From positions 144,538,885-144,602,884 of the forward strand of contig NC_053038.3 of assembly GCF_002575655.3 (NCBI RefSeq): DNA of 64,000 nucleotides, in the 5' to 3' direction. Shown here piece after piece: positions 44,975 through 57,000 of this stretch (position 1 is its first letter; each line of letters opens with the position of its first letter). A program made the translations under genes and the position numbers. Under the pieces are notes generated by a model. It did not search any database. It was not told the DNA's origin and was given only the letters and a program-made list of their open reading frames with translations. This stretch comes from Aegilops tauschii subsp. strangulata. Its lineage: Eukaryota > Streptophyta > Magnoliopsida > Poales > Poaceae.

Positions 44975-45068
44975 TTTTTGTAGTTTTCTTTTATAACCTA
45001 ACTAGTGATAAAAGAAGAAACTAACAGATTCGATTAAAGATCTAAAGATATACCTTCAAGCACTAACC

Positions 45069-45086
45069 TCCCCGGCAACGGCGCCA
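45069..45086 (-). other. Primer-binding site of element F
   Basis: The minus strand reads TGGCGCCGTTGCCGGGGA ten bases from the LTR, identical to the PBS of element C. Confidence 0.8.
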
Positions 45087-45096
45087 GAAAAGAGCT

Positions 45097-45208
45097 TGAT
45101 GTCTACTACACAACCTTCTTCTTGTAGACATTGTTGGACCTCCAAGTGCAGAGGTTTGTAGGACAGTAGCAAATTTCCCTCAAGTGGATGACCTAAGGTT
45201 TATCAATC
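45097..45208 (-). repeat. 5' LTR of element F, first part
   Basis: The first 112 bases of the LTR (TGATGTCTACTACACAACC... to TTTATCAATC) are interrupted by element G. The 5-bp CAATC (45204-45208) is repeated at 58242-58246. Confidence 0.85.
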
Positions 45209-48200
45209 TGTCAGGACCCCGATTCTAAGTCACACCGATCTAGCATGTAACACATCATATCACTTTGCAGCCTCACACACGGTATTCCCACGGCTGCCAC
45301 CTTACCAGGCCCGGGATCGTTTGCGCCTTTTGGCTCACGTATATGATAGTGTCGCTAGCATCCATATGATAGAGAACCCGGGCCGACATGACTAGTCGTG
45401 AACCCAAAGTGGCACTAACTTACGGGGACAGGCATACATGACCCAGTCTCGAACGTGTCGGTCATCAACGTGTGAATCCGGGCTGTAGCAACTGGGCTAA
45501 CAGGACTACGGGAACCCAGACTGTAGCAGGCTAGCAGGACTCCGGAAATCACCGCGTGGCATTTCCTCGAAGGGACAGGCACATGAACGAAGTGGATCAC
45601 ATGCCGGCCAGTCTAAGTGTTCCGGAGCAGTAGCAACTGGGCTAACAGGACTCCGGGAACCCCGGGCTGTAGCAGACTACCATGGCTCAGTGGAAGCACT
45701 AGACTACATTTCCCCATAAGAGAGGCTACCAAGGATAGACAACTAGGTTGTCGGATCCCACACATACCAAGCATTTCAGAATCATACACACAATATGCTC
45801 GATATGTGCAAATACAACATGGAATCACAACAAAACTCTACGACTCAAAGTATTTATTCATAAGGCTCCGAAGAGCCAAGTATTAAAAACATGGGTATCA
45901 TGACCCAACATACAGAGCATACAAGCAACAAGCACATGCGGAAGCTTAACTTGTCTGAGTACAGACAACTACAAATGAAGAAGGCTGAGAAGCCTAACTA
46001 TCTACAATACCCTCCCAAGGGTACAAGATCGTAGCTGAGGTAACAAGCTAAACGTCGAGGTCCACGCGGAACTACTAGTGAGACTGACGTCTCTCTGCAA
46101 AAACATAAATTAAGCAAACGTGAGTACAAATATACCCCGCAAGACTTACATCAGAACTATATACATATGCATCAGTATCAACAAAGGGGTGGTGGAGTTT
46201 GACTGCAGCAAGCCAGCTTTGACTCGGTGGCTATCCTGAACTACGACTGCAAGTAACTCTTTTGAGGTGGCGCACACGAGTCCACATATTCACCAACCAA
46301 TACACCACTATGGATCCGCTCCCGTCTCCCTACGAGAAGGCCATCCATAGCACTCACGCATATCTTGCGCATTTTAGAGTATCCCCTTTCACTTGTGTAT
46401 GAACTGTACAGGCAACCCAGAAGTCCTTTACCGCGGACACGGCTATTCGAATAGATGATCTTAACCCTGCAGGGGTGTACTTCTTCACACACGCTCTCGC
46501 CACTTACCACCATGTACACGTCGTGTATCTCGGCAACCTTCAAGCGGAAGCCTGGCGAGGGAGTCGGCCACGACCTGACTAACCACGCAAGTCTCTAGTC
46601 CAGGTTTATCTCCTATTCGGGTTCCATCCACAAGGAGATCCGGCCGGGGTGTCGCTCACGGCCCCAAACGATGTGTGCAGGGTTCCCAAGCCCACCTTGA
46701 CGGATGGATCTACGCTTGGTACACCGTGCCACAGTGCCTAGTCTGTCCCAAGCCCACATGTACCGGGTGCCACTTGGTAGACTACTAACACAACCTACAA
46801 ACACCAGAAACTAGTTGCAACTCCTGGACAGAGATCAGGTTGATTAATAAGTCGAGAGAGCTTGGAGCGCACGGAGCCCAATGTGTGGTAGTAACTGTTC
46901 ATGGATCACAAACACAGAACTCAGTTCCTGAGGACGGCTTCAATGAGACAACCCACCATGTACTCCTACATGGCCTCTCACCGCTACCTTTACCAAATCG
47001 TGTTCACACACTTAGCTCTCAACAGTAGGACATGTTCACAACTTTCCAATTCAACCCCGATGAATCGGACCTGACACAACTCTAAGCAATAGCAGGCATG
47101 ACAAACAAGCATGAATGAGTAGGCACATCAGGGCTCAAACTCCTACTCATGCTAGTGGGTTTCATCTATTTACTGTGGCAATGACAGGTCATGCAGAGGA
47201 AAGGGGTTCAACTACCGCAGCATGTAACAGTTGAATCGCTATTGTCCTAATGCAATAAAAGAGAGCACGAGCGAGAGAGTGGGATTATATCGTGATGAAC
47301 AAGGGGGTTTTGCTTGCCTAGCACTTCTGAAGATAGTATAGCTCTTCATCGGTGTCATCGAACTCATCTTCGGACTACGTCCACTGAGAGGGGACAAACA
47401 CTGGCAATAGAAAAGAAACACAATCAATGCAATGCAACAATATGATGCATGAACATGACATGGCAATATGATGTGATTTGAGCTAATGCACCTAAAACCA
47501 GAAGGGTTTGAGTTAATTTGAACCAAGGGTTCAAATTCAAACTCAAGTTATGAATTTATAATGTGCATTATCATGTTTTGATCTATACAACAAGGTTAAG
47601 TCGCTTTGTCATGCATGAAAACAGCACAAACGGATAGATTGGATTTTTCTGATAATTTATCATACATAATTTATTTCATTCTAAGCTACGGTTGATTTTC
47701 TATGATTTTTAGAAGTTTAGGACATTTTCTGAAAATAAATAAATCATTTAGATTTATTTAAAATCCCGAAAACATTTATGATGTCATCACGGCATCACGG
47801 TGATGTCAGCCAGTCAACAAGGCCGGTCCAGGACAAACCTGGCCAGTGGGTCCCATTGGTCAGTCTCACAGTGCTGGCTCAAGTCACAGACAGGTGGGCC
47901 CAGTCAAACGCCACATCAGCAAGGTCAATGCTCGCACGTGGGACCACTGGAATTGCTTTAGCTCTAACCAATTCCTTTAGCCGATTAATTAAGCATTTGG
48001 GGCCCTGCTGTCGGTGGGTCAGGGGTGGTTACCTAGATGGTTAGGCAGCTAATGACGGGTTAACCGGTGACTAATCGTCGGCGCTAAGCAGTGCACGGCG
48101 GTGATCGCCGGCCGGCCGTTTCCGGCCACGGCTGGTCGTGCGGGTGGGTTCGCTGGGACGCCCACAGTGTGGCGCGTCCAGTGGTCATTGCAGCCGCCGG

Positions 48201-48297
48201 CATGGGGTCTAGTGACGGCAGCGACGAGCGGAGCGGCGGCCGTGTTGCGGTGGTGCTCGGGCACGGCACTACTAGGAAAAGGGCTATAGATAATATG

Positions 48298-48655
48298 GAC
48301 ACTAATGGCGCACCACACATGTGGTGCGCCACTACTATATACTAATGGCGCACCATGTGTTGGTACGCCATTAGTGTCCAAATACTAATGGCGCACCACA
48401 TCCACGGTGTGCCACTACTAACAATTTTTTTTTCAAAACTAGTAATGGCGCACCAGGGGATAGTGCGCCATTACTAGCACCACACCCTCGGTGCGCCACT
48501 ACTAAAACTAGTAATGGCGCACCACACCCTCAGTGCGCCACTACTAACAATTTTTTTTTAAAGTTAGTAATGGCGCACCGTGGGTGTGGTGCGCCATTAC
48601 TAGTTAAACTAGTAATGGCGCACCACACCCACGGTGCGCCATTACTAACTTTGCC
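48298..48655. repeat. Left subterminal repeats of element H
   Basis: At least ten copies of TAATGGCGCACCA in direct or inverted orientation, often as inverted pairs that could fold into hairpins, spaced by short AT-rich linkers. Confidence 0.8.
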
Positions 48656-49257
48656 CAAAAATTCCACCGAATGCACCCCCCCCCCCCCCCCCCGCCCCGT
48701 GGACCGCCTTTTCAGTTTTAGAAAAAATAAAAGAAATGATGAAAATGTCAAAAAATAAAATAAAATAAGTTTCCCATGTGATATGTGGTCTAGTTGTTGG
48801 GAAAATTTACAAATATGAATTTCGACTTTATTTGCAAAATCTCTCTGGAATTTGTAAAATGGGCATAACTTTCGCATACGAACTCGGATTAAAAAGTTTT
48901 TTATATGAAAAATCATCTACTTGAAAAGATACATCTGAATTGAACACGGGGCTTTTAAAATCCCCAAAAACCTAACAGAACGAAAGATACGGGGCTTTTA
49001 AGATCTAGAGGAGGGAAAATGAAAAAAATTCAAACTTACTAGTGGCGCACCATTTGCTAGGTGCGCCACTAGTAATAGAAAAAAAATTGTTTCAAATTTT
49101 TTTTGGAAAAAATGTTCAAAATATGATATGTAATATGAATGGAAGTTTGAAATATTTTTTAAAATTTCATCACACTCATGAACATGAACAAAGTCCTAGA
49201 CATCAACAAGGTTTAATAGAATTGATATGCTAGATATATCAACAAGTGCCTGTTAAG

Positions 49258-49366
49258 TGAGCTGGTGCTGGGGTTGGATAGAACTCTGAAGTTAAGCATG
49301 CTTGGGCTGGAGTAGTGTGAGGATGGGTGACCTTTTGGGAAGTTTGACCACGGAGTGCGATTTGAC
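49258..49366 (+). repeat. 5S-rRNA-like segment inside element H
   Basis: Sequence around GAACTCTGAAGTTAAGCATG, CTTGGGCTGGAGTAGT and GGATGGGTGACCTTTTGGGA follows the 3' two thirds of plant 5S rRNA closely. The counterparts of internal promoter box A (AGTTAAGCATGC, 49290-49301) and box C (GGATGGGTGACC, 49321-49332) are preserved. Substitutions and the lack of a proper 5' end mean it is not a functional 5S gene. It may be a captured 5S copy able to attract RNA polymerase III factors. Confidence 0.7.
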
Positions 49367-49474
49367 TTGAGATTAAGCATATTGACCCGAGACTAAGCCA
49401 TAGTGACCCGAGATTAAGAAAAAAACAAAAAAAAATTGAAAAAATATTTCTGAAAAAAAATTGAAATTTTTTTT

Positions 49475-49705
49475 AGTAATGGCGCACTTCTATGTGGTGC
49501 GCCATTACTAAGTCAGATAGTAATGGCGCACTGCCTGGTGCGCCATTAGTATAACAGATACTAATGGCGCACTGCCTGGTGCACCATTAGTATACCAGAT
49601 ACTAATGGCGCACCAGGTGCGCCATTAGTAAAAAATTCTAATGGCATGATGCTAGTGGCGCACCTGTAGTGCGCCATTAGTAGGCAAAACAGGTGCGCCA
49701 CTAGC
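49475..49705. repeat. Right subterminal repeats of element H
   Basis: Further copies of AGTAATGGCGCAC and GTGCGCCATTAGTA occur in alternating orientation up to the terminus. Confidence 0.8.
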
Positions 49706-50594
49706 AGGCCTTTTCCTAGTAGTGCGGGGCTGCAAGCTCTACAGGGCGTATGGGCTTGCGTGAGTCACCGAGGAGGAAGAGGCGGTCGTGGCAGTCCTTC
49801 AGAGCACGGAGAGTGGTCGAGGGGGAGGCTGTGGCTACGTAGGCGATGAGTGGCGGCGACGGGCTCCGCTCGGGAAGAGAGCAGAGAGGGGAGGGAGAGA
49901 GAGCTGCGAGGAGGGAAGAGGTCGAGGGGAAACGCGGGACTGCGTGGCGATGCCAGGGGCATCCAGGGCGTCGGGGGTGTATGCAGGCAGGCAGGAGGTT
50001 GCCGGCGCACGGTAGCCACGCGCCTCGCGTCCTTCTAGCGCGAGGAGGAAGGCGGCAGGAGTTGTGGTGGTGGGCTGGGCTGCGCAGTTGGGCCGCCAGG
50101 TGGGCTGCAGGTAAGCGCCAGGTAAGGTTTTCTCCTCTCTCTGGTTTTCCCTATTTTGTTTTGTTTTTATATTTTGCAGATTTGTTTTAATTTGGTTTTT
50201 CAAACCAAATTACTTTTTAAAAATTCTGAAAATAGTTATGGGCACTGAAATAGTTATTCCAGAGGCCCTCAACTAATTCCAGAATTGTTGGGGCATTTAA
50301 AAATATTAATAGTATTTAAATGCTCCAATTCGAATACATTATGAATTAATTCAAAAATCCAAAATGGCCTAAAAATATGTTCATCATTTTTGGCAGAGGT
50401 TTTCACCTTTATCAGAAATCATGAACATTTTCAAAGGGCATTTTGGGTTCATCGAAAATTATTTTATGTTGAACCTATTTGATTTGATCTGGTGCTAGGG
50501 TTTGATCAACCCCCATCTCAAATTCAAAAGAATTTAAACATGATGCAACACATGACTAGCTAGCTCAGAGCATACCAGAACTAGGGATGTGACA

Positions 50595-53500
50595 ACTGAC
50601 CCCCACTAAACAAGAATCTCGTCCCGAGATTCAAGCGTTGGGTCAGATGAAGGGGGAAACGCAACTAACACAATCTTCACGATCCAGGTTGCACTTCATA
50701 AGAATGTTGATTCAATCATCATCTTTGTCCTGACGTCTTGCTCTGAGAACTCCATCCAACATGACAACGAGAAGAAAGGGAAAACTCTAGAAAAATCGAT
50801 CTTCGTGAAGATCGAGCAACTCAGGATCAATTCATGGAGTGATACATTGAAACATCTCTCGAACTGAGACACAAAACACACATCAGAGATGATGGTAAGG
50901 GTCTGATGACGAAGGTTCGGATTGGTAGGCAACAATTCCACGCTTCAGTAAGATGGTGCATGGTTTCAGAGTAGCAAGGAGATGAATTGCTATAATTCCA
51001 TATCGGGGCACCTTAGGGAAGGCGACTCGTAGAATTATTCTTTGAAGTGGCAAAAAGTATTACTTTTGACTCAAAGATCATTGAAACTCTTTATACCAGC
51101 CTAGGGCAAATCACAATCGATCATTGGAAGGGGTTCGAAGGAATGACATATTCGGACTAGGATGGATGATGTGGACTACCTTGTTGAAGACAACGCAATG
51201 GATGATTTTTTTCCTATCATTGGAAATGGATCGGACCCATGGTAGGACCACTTTTGAAGATGATCCTGAACAACAATTACTGAGAAAGACAGACCATAGT
51301 AAAATGGCAAAATGGCGGGGCAAGCTGGGAACAAAATGCAAATGCTGGGAATGTTCCAACCATCATATCTGCCCGAGATTTAGATCTGATTGGCGTCAGG
51401 ATATTCCAGACTCATCAAGTCTAGAAAGAAAAATGAAAGTTTGCAACACAAATCGACAAGACAATGTTGCGAGATTCTCGGGAAATTAACTGCAATAGCA
51501 AGCTCCAAAACATGAGCTGGTTCTGCTACACACATGTGAACACGCTGTCGCAGACAAGCATGACCACACAGTAGTCTTACAATGAAACACTACCGAGTTC
51601 AGGGGGGAACCATCATCGAGGATATCGAAGTCTTGTGCATTACCATGGATTAGCACTTAACTCCTTTTCCTAGAACAAATCAGTCAGTGGCTTGGTGTGC
51701 TACGGAATTCATATGGAATGAAGATGATCAGTCTATCAGACCATAGAATACTTCGCACGTGCATGATTGACTTGGGATGATTCCAGAGGAAGCAAAAACA
51801 AGCTTTCACGAGTTCATGGCGGCAACTTGCATCAAATGCACATGAATTAGAGGAAGTCACTTCTTTCATCCAAACATATGCTTCATGAGCTAGCATGAAG
51901 AAATGCTTTCAAAAGTTTCCAACACTAGCTTAATGTTCAACACGAATCATGGAGGAGATAAAATGCTGCTGATGGGCTCAACAACAAGTCATCGGGATGA
52001 CCATATAAATGGAATTCCATAATTACATGAACAAGGACATAGTATTGGTCAGACCAAAAGATATAATGGTGTATGCTCGAGGAACAACCGCGAGTAAGAC
52101 AACATTACGAACATCGTTGGTTCTGATTTGATTTGACGATAGCCCACACTCAAATCAGAGATTGGATAAGATGATAGGACCATTAACTGATCACGAGGGT
52201 CAATCGATGAAAATACCATCTTCCTTCAACACACATACAAGATATCCCTTAGAATGAGCTAAGTCAGACAAGTTTTTATCTTCCAACTCTCCAAGTTGTT
52301 GTTTGGCTTAACCAACTAGCTCAGGGGTATCCAACACAGATTCTTGGAGAAGGGGTGGTTTATAAGAAACCAACTTGTTCACGAACTCAACATAGCGGTC
52401 AGGTGACAACCTGGTTATACTTTCGAGAAGATATACGAAAAATCACGAACCACCGATATGTCACAAAGCTCGAGAACAATCTTGCTTTTCAGGGCAAAAA
52501 TAAGCAAGGATTGACACTATCCTAACTCATTGATCGAAAAGTGCACCGGAAATAAGGACTAGGTAGCACGATAAACCTTAGGATGATGATTCAATAATCA
52601 ACACGCTAAGGATAAGATTATTGTCCATTAACTACCAAGCAACACAGTTGCTAGGAGTATTGATTTCACACATGATGATTCACTTGTCGGAATTCCGATT
52701 GCGACAACACGACACTGAGGATTGAATAATGATGGAGAGAAGTATCACTACGTCAAGAATTCATAAGAGGTGGTGCAATTCTCATGAAAATCCTGACATA
52801 AAGGGGGTAATACTCCGAGGTAGAACAGAACAAAAGCTAGATTGGTATTTTGATCTGCGGAATACAACTACTTTGACCAGTCCAAGAAATGGATGAGGTG
52901 CTGGAGTTTGTTTCTCCTAGTCATTCCGGAATAGAATGGCTTGACGGACCACAAGAATAATAGGCATCGATGAATGAATGCACGCATAATCTTGACTATC
53001 AATTGGTAGACGAAGGTCAGAAAATAACTAAAGAGGGACAACTCAAACGAACATACGATTTTCTAAGTTGTGGGTGCATAGATTAGCATGTCGAAGGAGT
53101 TCAACATATTTCTTCTGGATAACCCATGCAGAAAGGTAGAACTGGCAGAGTCACAACATAGAATCGAGAACTCGTCAAGAGCACTCTGGTTGTGATCTTT
53201 CGGTTCGGCGAGAAACTTCTGCCATAAGCGGTTCATAGTATTTGGAAGAAGGAAACACCACGGACCTCGAGGACTATCGCAAAGTTACTAATATCCTAAA
53301 GGAACGAGCAAACACTATCAACAGGAGGTAAGTAGAGTGAATCTCGGGTTCTAGAACCCAGGAATAGAATGCCTACTAACTAAATGGCATCACGGGATGC
53401 TTTCGAGAATGACAGCCAGAATCATCACACTGGGAACACAAACACATTGCAAGATTACTATGTGATACTCTAAGACACCTAGGGTCATAATAATAGCTCC

Positions 53501-54020
53501 AACATATATGTCGAGGCAATGAAGTACCTCAGCACACGATTAGTGTAGTTAATCTGGACCAAAGGAACATCGGGAATAGAAAGAAGGGATTTGCAAATGC
53601 ATCAGATTATTTAGAAACCTGGGACGACTCGGGCAGCATAACGGCAGTAAATGGTCAAAAAGATTTGAGACATCCTGCAAAATGGTAGCATAACCACTTA
53701 ACATCACAATATCAAGGTTCTGAGATCAACTGTCAACACATAGAAGTAGTAGGAACTGAACTGAGGCTTGAATCCATCAATCATATAAGTCTACAGATTA
53801 GTAACACGTGATCCTGATAGAAAGACGAGAAGCCTAGTTCTTAATCCCCGTAGAAAAGAAGAGGTTGACTTAGATCAGAAGGCCATAAGGTAAAGGAGTA
53901 AAAAGAGCCTTACGTTCCCTTCCACAATCAATTCCCTTATATAACTAAAGCATTTCTAGACTCAACTTCGACCAGTTTGGCTTGGTAATCCTACAGGCAG
54001 TCAAGCTCTGATACCAAAGC
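50595..54020 (-). other. Interior of element G, no coding sequence recognised
   Basis: The minus-strand purine tract AGTGGGGGTCAGT (50595-50607) borders the 3' LTR. A perfect hairpin GAATCTCG-TCC-CGAGATTC follows at 50614-50632. The other edge carries the tRNA-Met-type PBS (54005-54016). In between are only short ORFs (the longest about 120 codons, at 51124-51489 on the plus strand) without retrotransposon motifs. Confidence 0.75.
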
Positions 54021-57000
54021 TGTCAGGACCCCGATTCTAAGTCACACCGATCTAGCATGTAACACATCATATCACTTTGCGGCCTCACGCACGGTATTCC
54101 CACGGGTGCCACCTTACCTGGCCCGGGAACGTTTGCGCATTTTGGCTCACGTATATGATAGTGTCGCTAGCATCCATATGACAGAGAACCCGGGCCGACA
54201 TGACTAGTCGTGAACCCAAAGTGGCACTAACTTACGGGGACAGGCATACATGACCCAATCTCGAACGTGTCCGTCATCAACGTGTGAATCCGGGCTGTAG
54301 CAACTGGGCTAACAGGACTCCAGGAACCCGGGCTGTAGCAGGCTAGCATGACTCCGGAAATCACCGCGTGACATTTCCCCGAAGGGACAGACACAGGAAC
54401 GAAGTGGATCACATGTCGGCCAGTCTAAGTGTTCCGGAGCAGTAGCAACTGGGCCAACAGGACTCCGGGAACCCCGGGCTGTAGCAGACTACCATGGCTC
54501 AGTGGAAGCACTAGACTACATTTCCCCATAAGAGAGGCTACCAAGGATAGACAACTAGGTTGTCGGATCCCACATACCAAGCATTTCAGAATCATACACA
54601 CAATATGCTCGATATGTGCAAATACAACATGGCATCACAACAAAATTCTATGACTCAAAGTATTTATTCATAAGGCTCCGAAGAGTCAAGTATTACAAAC
54701 ATGGGTCTCATGACCCAACATACAGAGCATACAAGCAACAAGCACATGCGGAAGCTTAACTTGTCTGAGTACAGACAACTACAAATGAAGAAGGCTAAGA
54801 AGCCTGACTATCTACAAGACCCTCCCAAGGGTACAAGCTCGTAGCTGAGGTAACAAGCTAAACGTCGAGGTCCACGCGGAACTACTAGTGAGACTGACGT
54901 CTCTCTGCAAAAACATAAATTAAGCAAACGTGAGTACAAATGTACCCAGCAAGACTTACATCAGAACTATCTACATATGCATCAGTATCAACAAAGGGGT
55001 GGTGGAGTTTGACTGCAGCAAGCTAGCTTTGACTCGGTGGCTATCCTAAACTACGACTGCAAGTAACTCTTTTGAGGTGGCGCACACGAGTCCACATATT
55101 CACCAACCAATACACCACTATGGATCCGCTCCCGTCTCCCTACGAGAAGGCCATCCATAGCACTCACGCTTATCTTCCGCATTTTAGAGTATCCACTTTC
55201 ACTTGTCTATGAACTGTACAGGTAACCTAGAAGTCCTTTACCACAGACACGGCTATTCGAATAGATGATGTGAACCCTGCAGGGGTGTACTTCTTCACAC
55301 ATGCTCTCGCCACTTACCACCATGTACACGTCGTGTATCTCGGCAACCTTCAAGCGGAAGCCTGGCGAGGGAGTCGGCCACGACCTAACTAACCACGCAA
55401 GTCTCTAGTCCAGGTTTATCGCCTATTCGGGTTCCATCCGCAAGGAGATCCGGCCGGGGTGTCGCTCACGGCCCCAAACAATGTGTGCAGGGTTCCCAAG
55501 CCCACCTCGACGGATGGATCTACGCTTGGTACACCGTGCCACGGTGCCTAGTCTGTCCCAAGCCCACCTGTACCGTGTGCCACTTGGTAGACTACTAACA
55601 CAACCTACAAACACCATAAACTAGTTGCAACTCCTGGACAGAGATCAGGTTGATTAATAAGTCGAGAGAGCTTGGAGCGCCCGGAGCCCAATGTGTGGTA
55701 GTAACTGTTCATGGATCACAAACACAGAACTCAGTTCCTGAGGATGGCTTCAATGAGACAACCCACCATGTACTCCTACATGGCCTCTCACCGCTACCTT
55801 TACAAAATCGTGTTCACACACTTAGCTCTCAACAGTAGGACATGTTCACAACTTTCCAATTCATCCCCGATGAATCAGACCTGACACAACTCTAAGCAAT
55901 AGCAGGCATGACAAACAAGCATGAATGAGTAGGCACATCAGGGCTCAAACTCCTACTCATGCTAGTGGGTTTCATCTATTTACCATGGCAATGACAGGTC
56001 ATGTAGAGGAAAGGGGTTCAACTACCGCAGCATGTAACAGTTGAATCGATGTTGTCCTAATGCAGTAAAAGAGAGCAGGAGCGAGAGAGTGGGATTATAT
56101 CAGAATGAACAAGGGGGTTTTGCTTGCCTAGCTCTTCTGAAGATAGTATAGCTCTTCATCGGTGTCATCAAACTCATCGTCGGACTACGTCCACTGAGAG
56201 GGGACAAACACCGGCAATAGAGAAGAAACACAATCAATGCAATGCAACAATATGATGCATGAACATGACATGGCAATATGATGTGATTTCAGCTAATGCA
56301 ACTAAAACCAGAAGGGTTTGAGTTAATTTGAACCAAGGGTTCAAATTCAAACTCAAGTTATGAATTTATAATGTGCATTATCATGTTTTGATCTATACAG
56401 CAAGGTTAAGTTGCTTTGTCATGCATGAAAATAGCATAAATGGATAGATTGGATTTTTCTGATAATTTTTCATATATAATTTATTTCATTCTGAGCTACC
56501 GTTGATTTTCTATGATTTTTAGAAGTTTAGGACATTTTTTGAAAATAAATAAATCATTTAGATTTATTTAAAACCAGAAAACGTTTATGATGTCATCACG
56601 GCGTCGCAGTGACGTCAGCCAGTCAACAGGGCCGGTCCAGGTCAAACCTGGCCAGTGGGCCCCACTGGTCAGTCTCACAGTGCTGGCTCGAGTCACAGAC
56701 AGGTGGGCCCAGTCAAACGCCACGTCAGCAAGGTTAATGCTAGCGCGTGGGACCACTGGAATTGGTTTAACTCTAACCAATTCCGTTAGCCGATTAATTA
56801 AACGTTTGGGGCCCTGCTGTTAGTGGGTCAGGGGTGGTTACCTAGATGGTTAGGCAGCTAATGACGGGTTAACCGGCAACTAATCGCAGGCGCTAAGCAC
56901 TGCACGGCGGCGATCGCCGGCTGGCCATTTCCGGCCACGGCTGGTCGTGCGGGTGGGTTCGCTGGGACGCCCACAGTGCGGCGCGTCCAGTGGTGGTCGT

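Larger units (their letters stand above)
48267..49724. mobile_element. Element H: short non-autonomous CACTA transposon
   Basis: Termini CACTACTAGGAAAAGGGCT and, inverted at the right, CACTACTAGGAAAAGGCCT are flanked by a 3-bp duplication CGG (48264-48266, 49725-49727), the hallmark of the CACTA/EnSpm superfamily. Both ends carry dense copies of TAATGGCGCACCA and its inverse GGTGCGCCATTA. The interior has an 18-base C run (48676-48693), an AT-rich part and a 5S-rRNA-like segment. No transposase is encoded; a full-length relative would have to supply it. Confidence 0.9.
45209..50594 (-). repeat. 3' LTR of element G (contains H)
   Basis: It matches the right LTR along its length. Element H with its CGG duplication accounts for 1461 bases. 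Just right of H, about 300 bases present in the other LTR (57087-57385) are absent, with the junction near GGGCTGCAAGCTCTACAGGGCG. Confidence 0.9.

Noticed and set aside
48049..48381. ORFs in the GC-rich part of G's LTRs
   Set aside because: Frames differ between the two LTR copies and one copy is cut by H; no protein conservation is visible.
48298..48655. CRISPR-like evenly repeated motif
   Set aside because: The repeats are in both orientations, spacing is irregular, and they lie inside a CACTA transposon of a plant genome.
49258..49366. Functional 5S rRNA gene
   Set aside because: The 5' third is missing or unrecognisable and many conserved positions differ; it is treated as a 5S-derived repeat.
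51124..51489. 121-codon ORF in the interior of G
   Set aside because: It lies opposite to the element's orientation and has no motif; too short to separate from chance.
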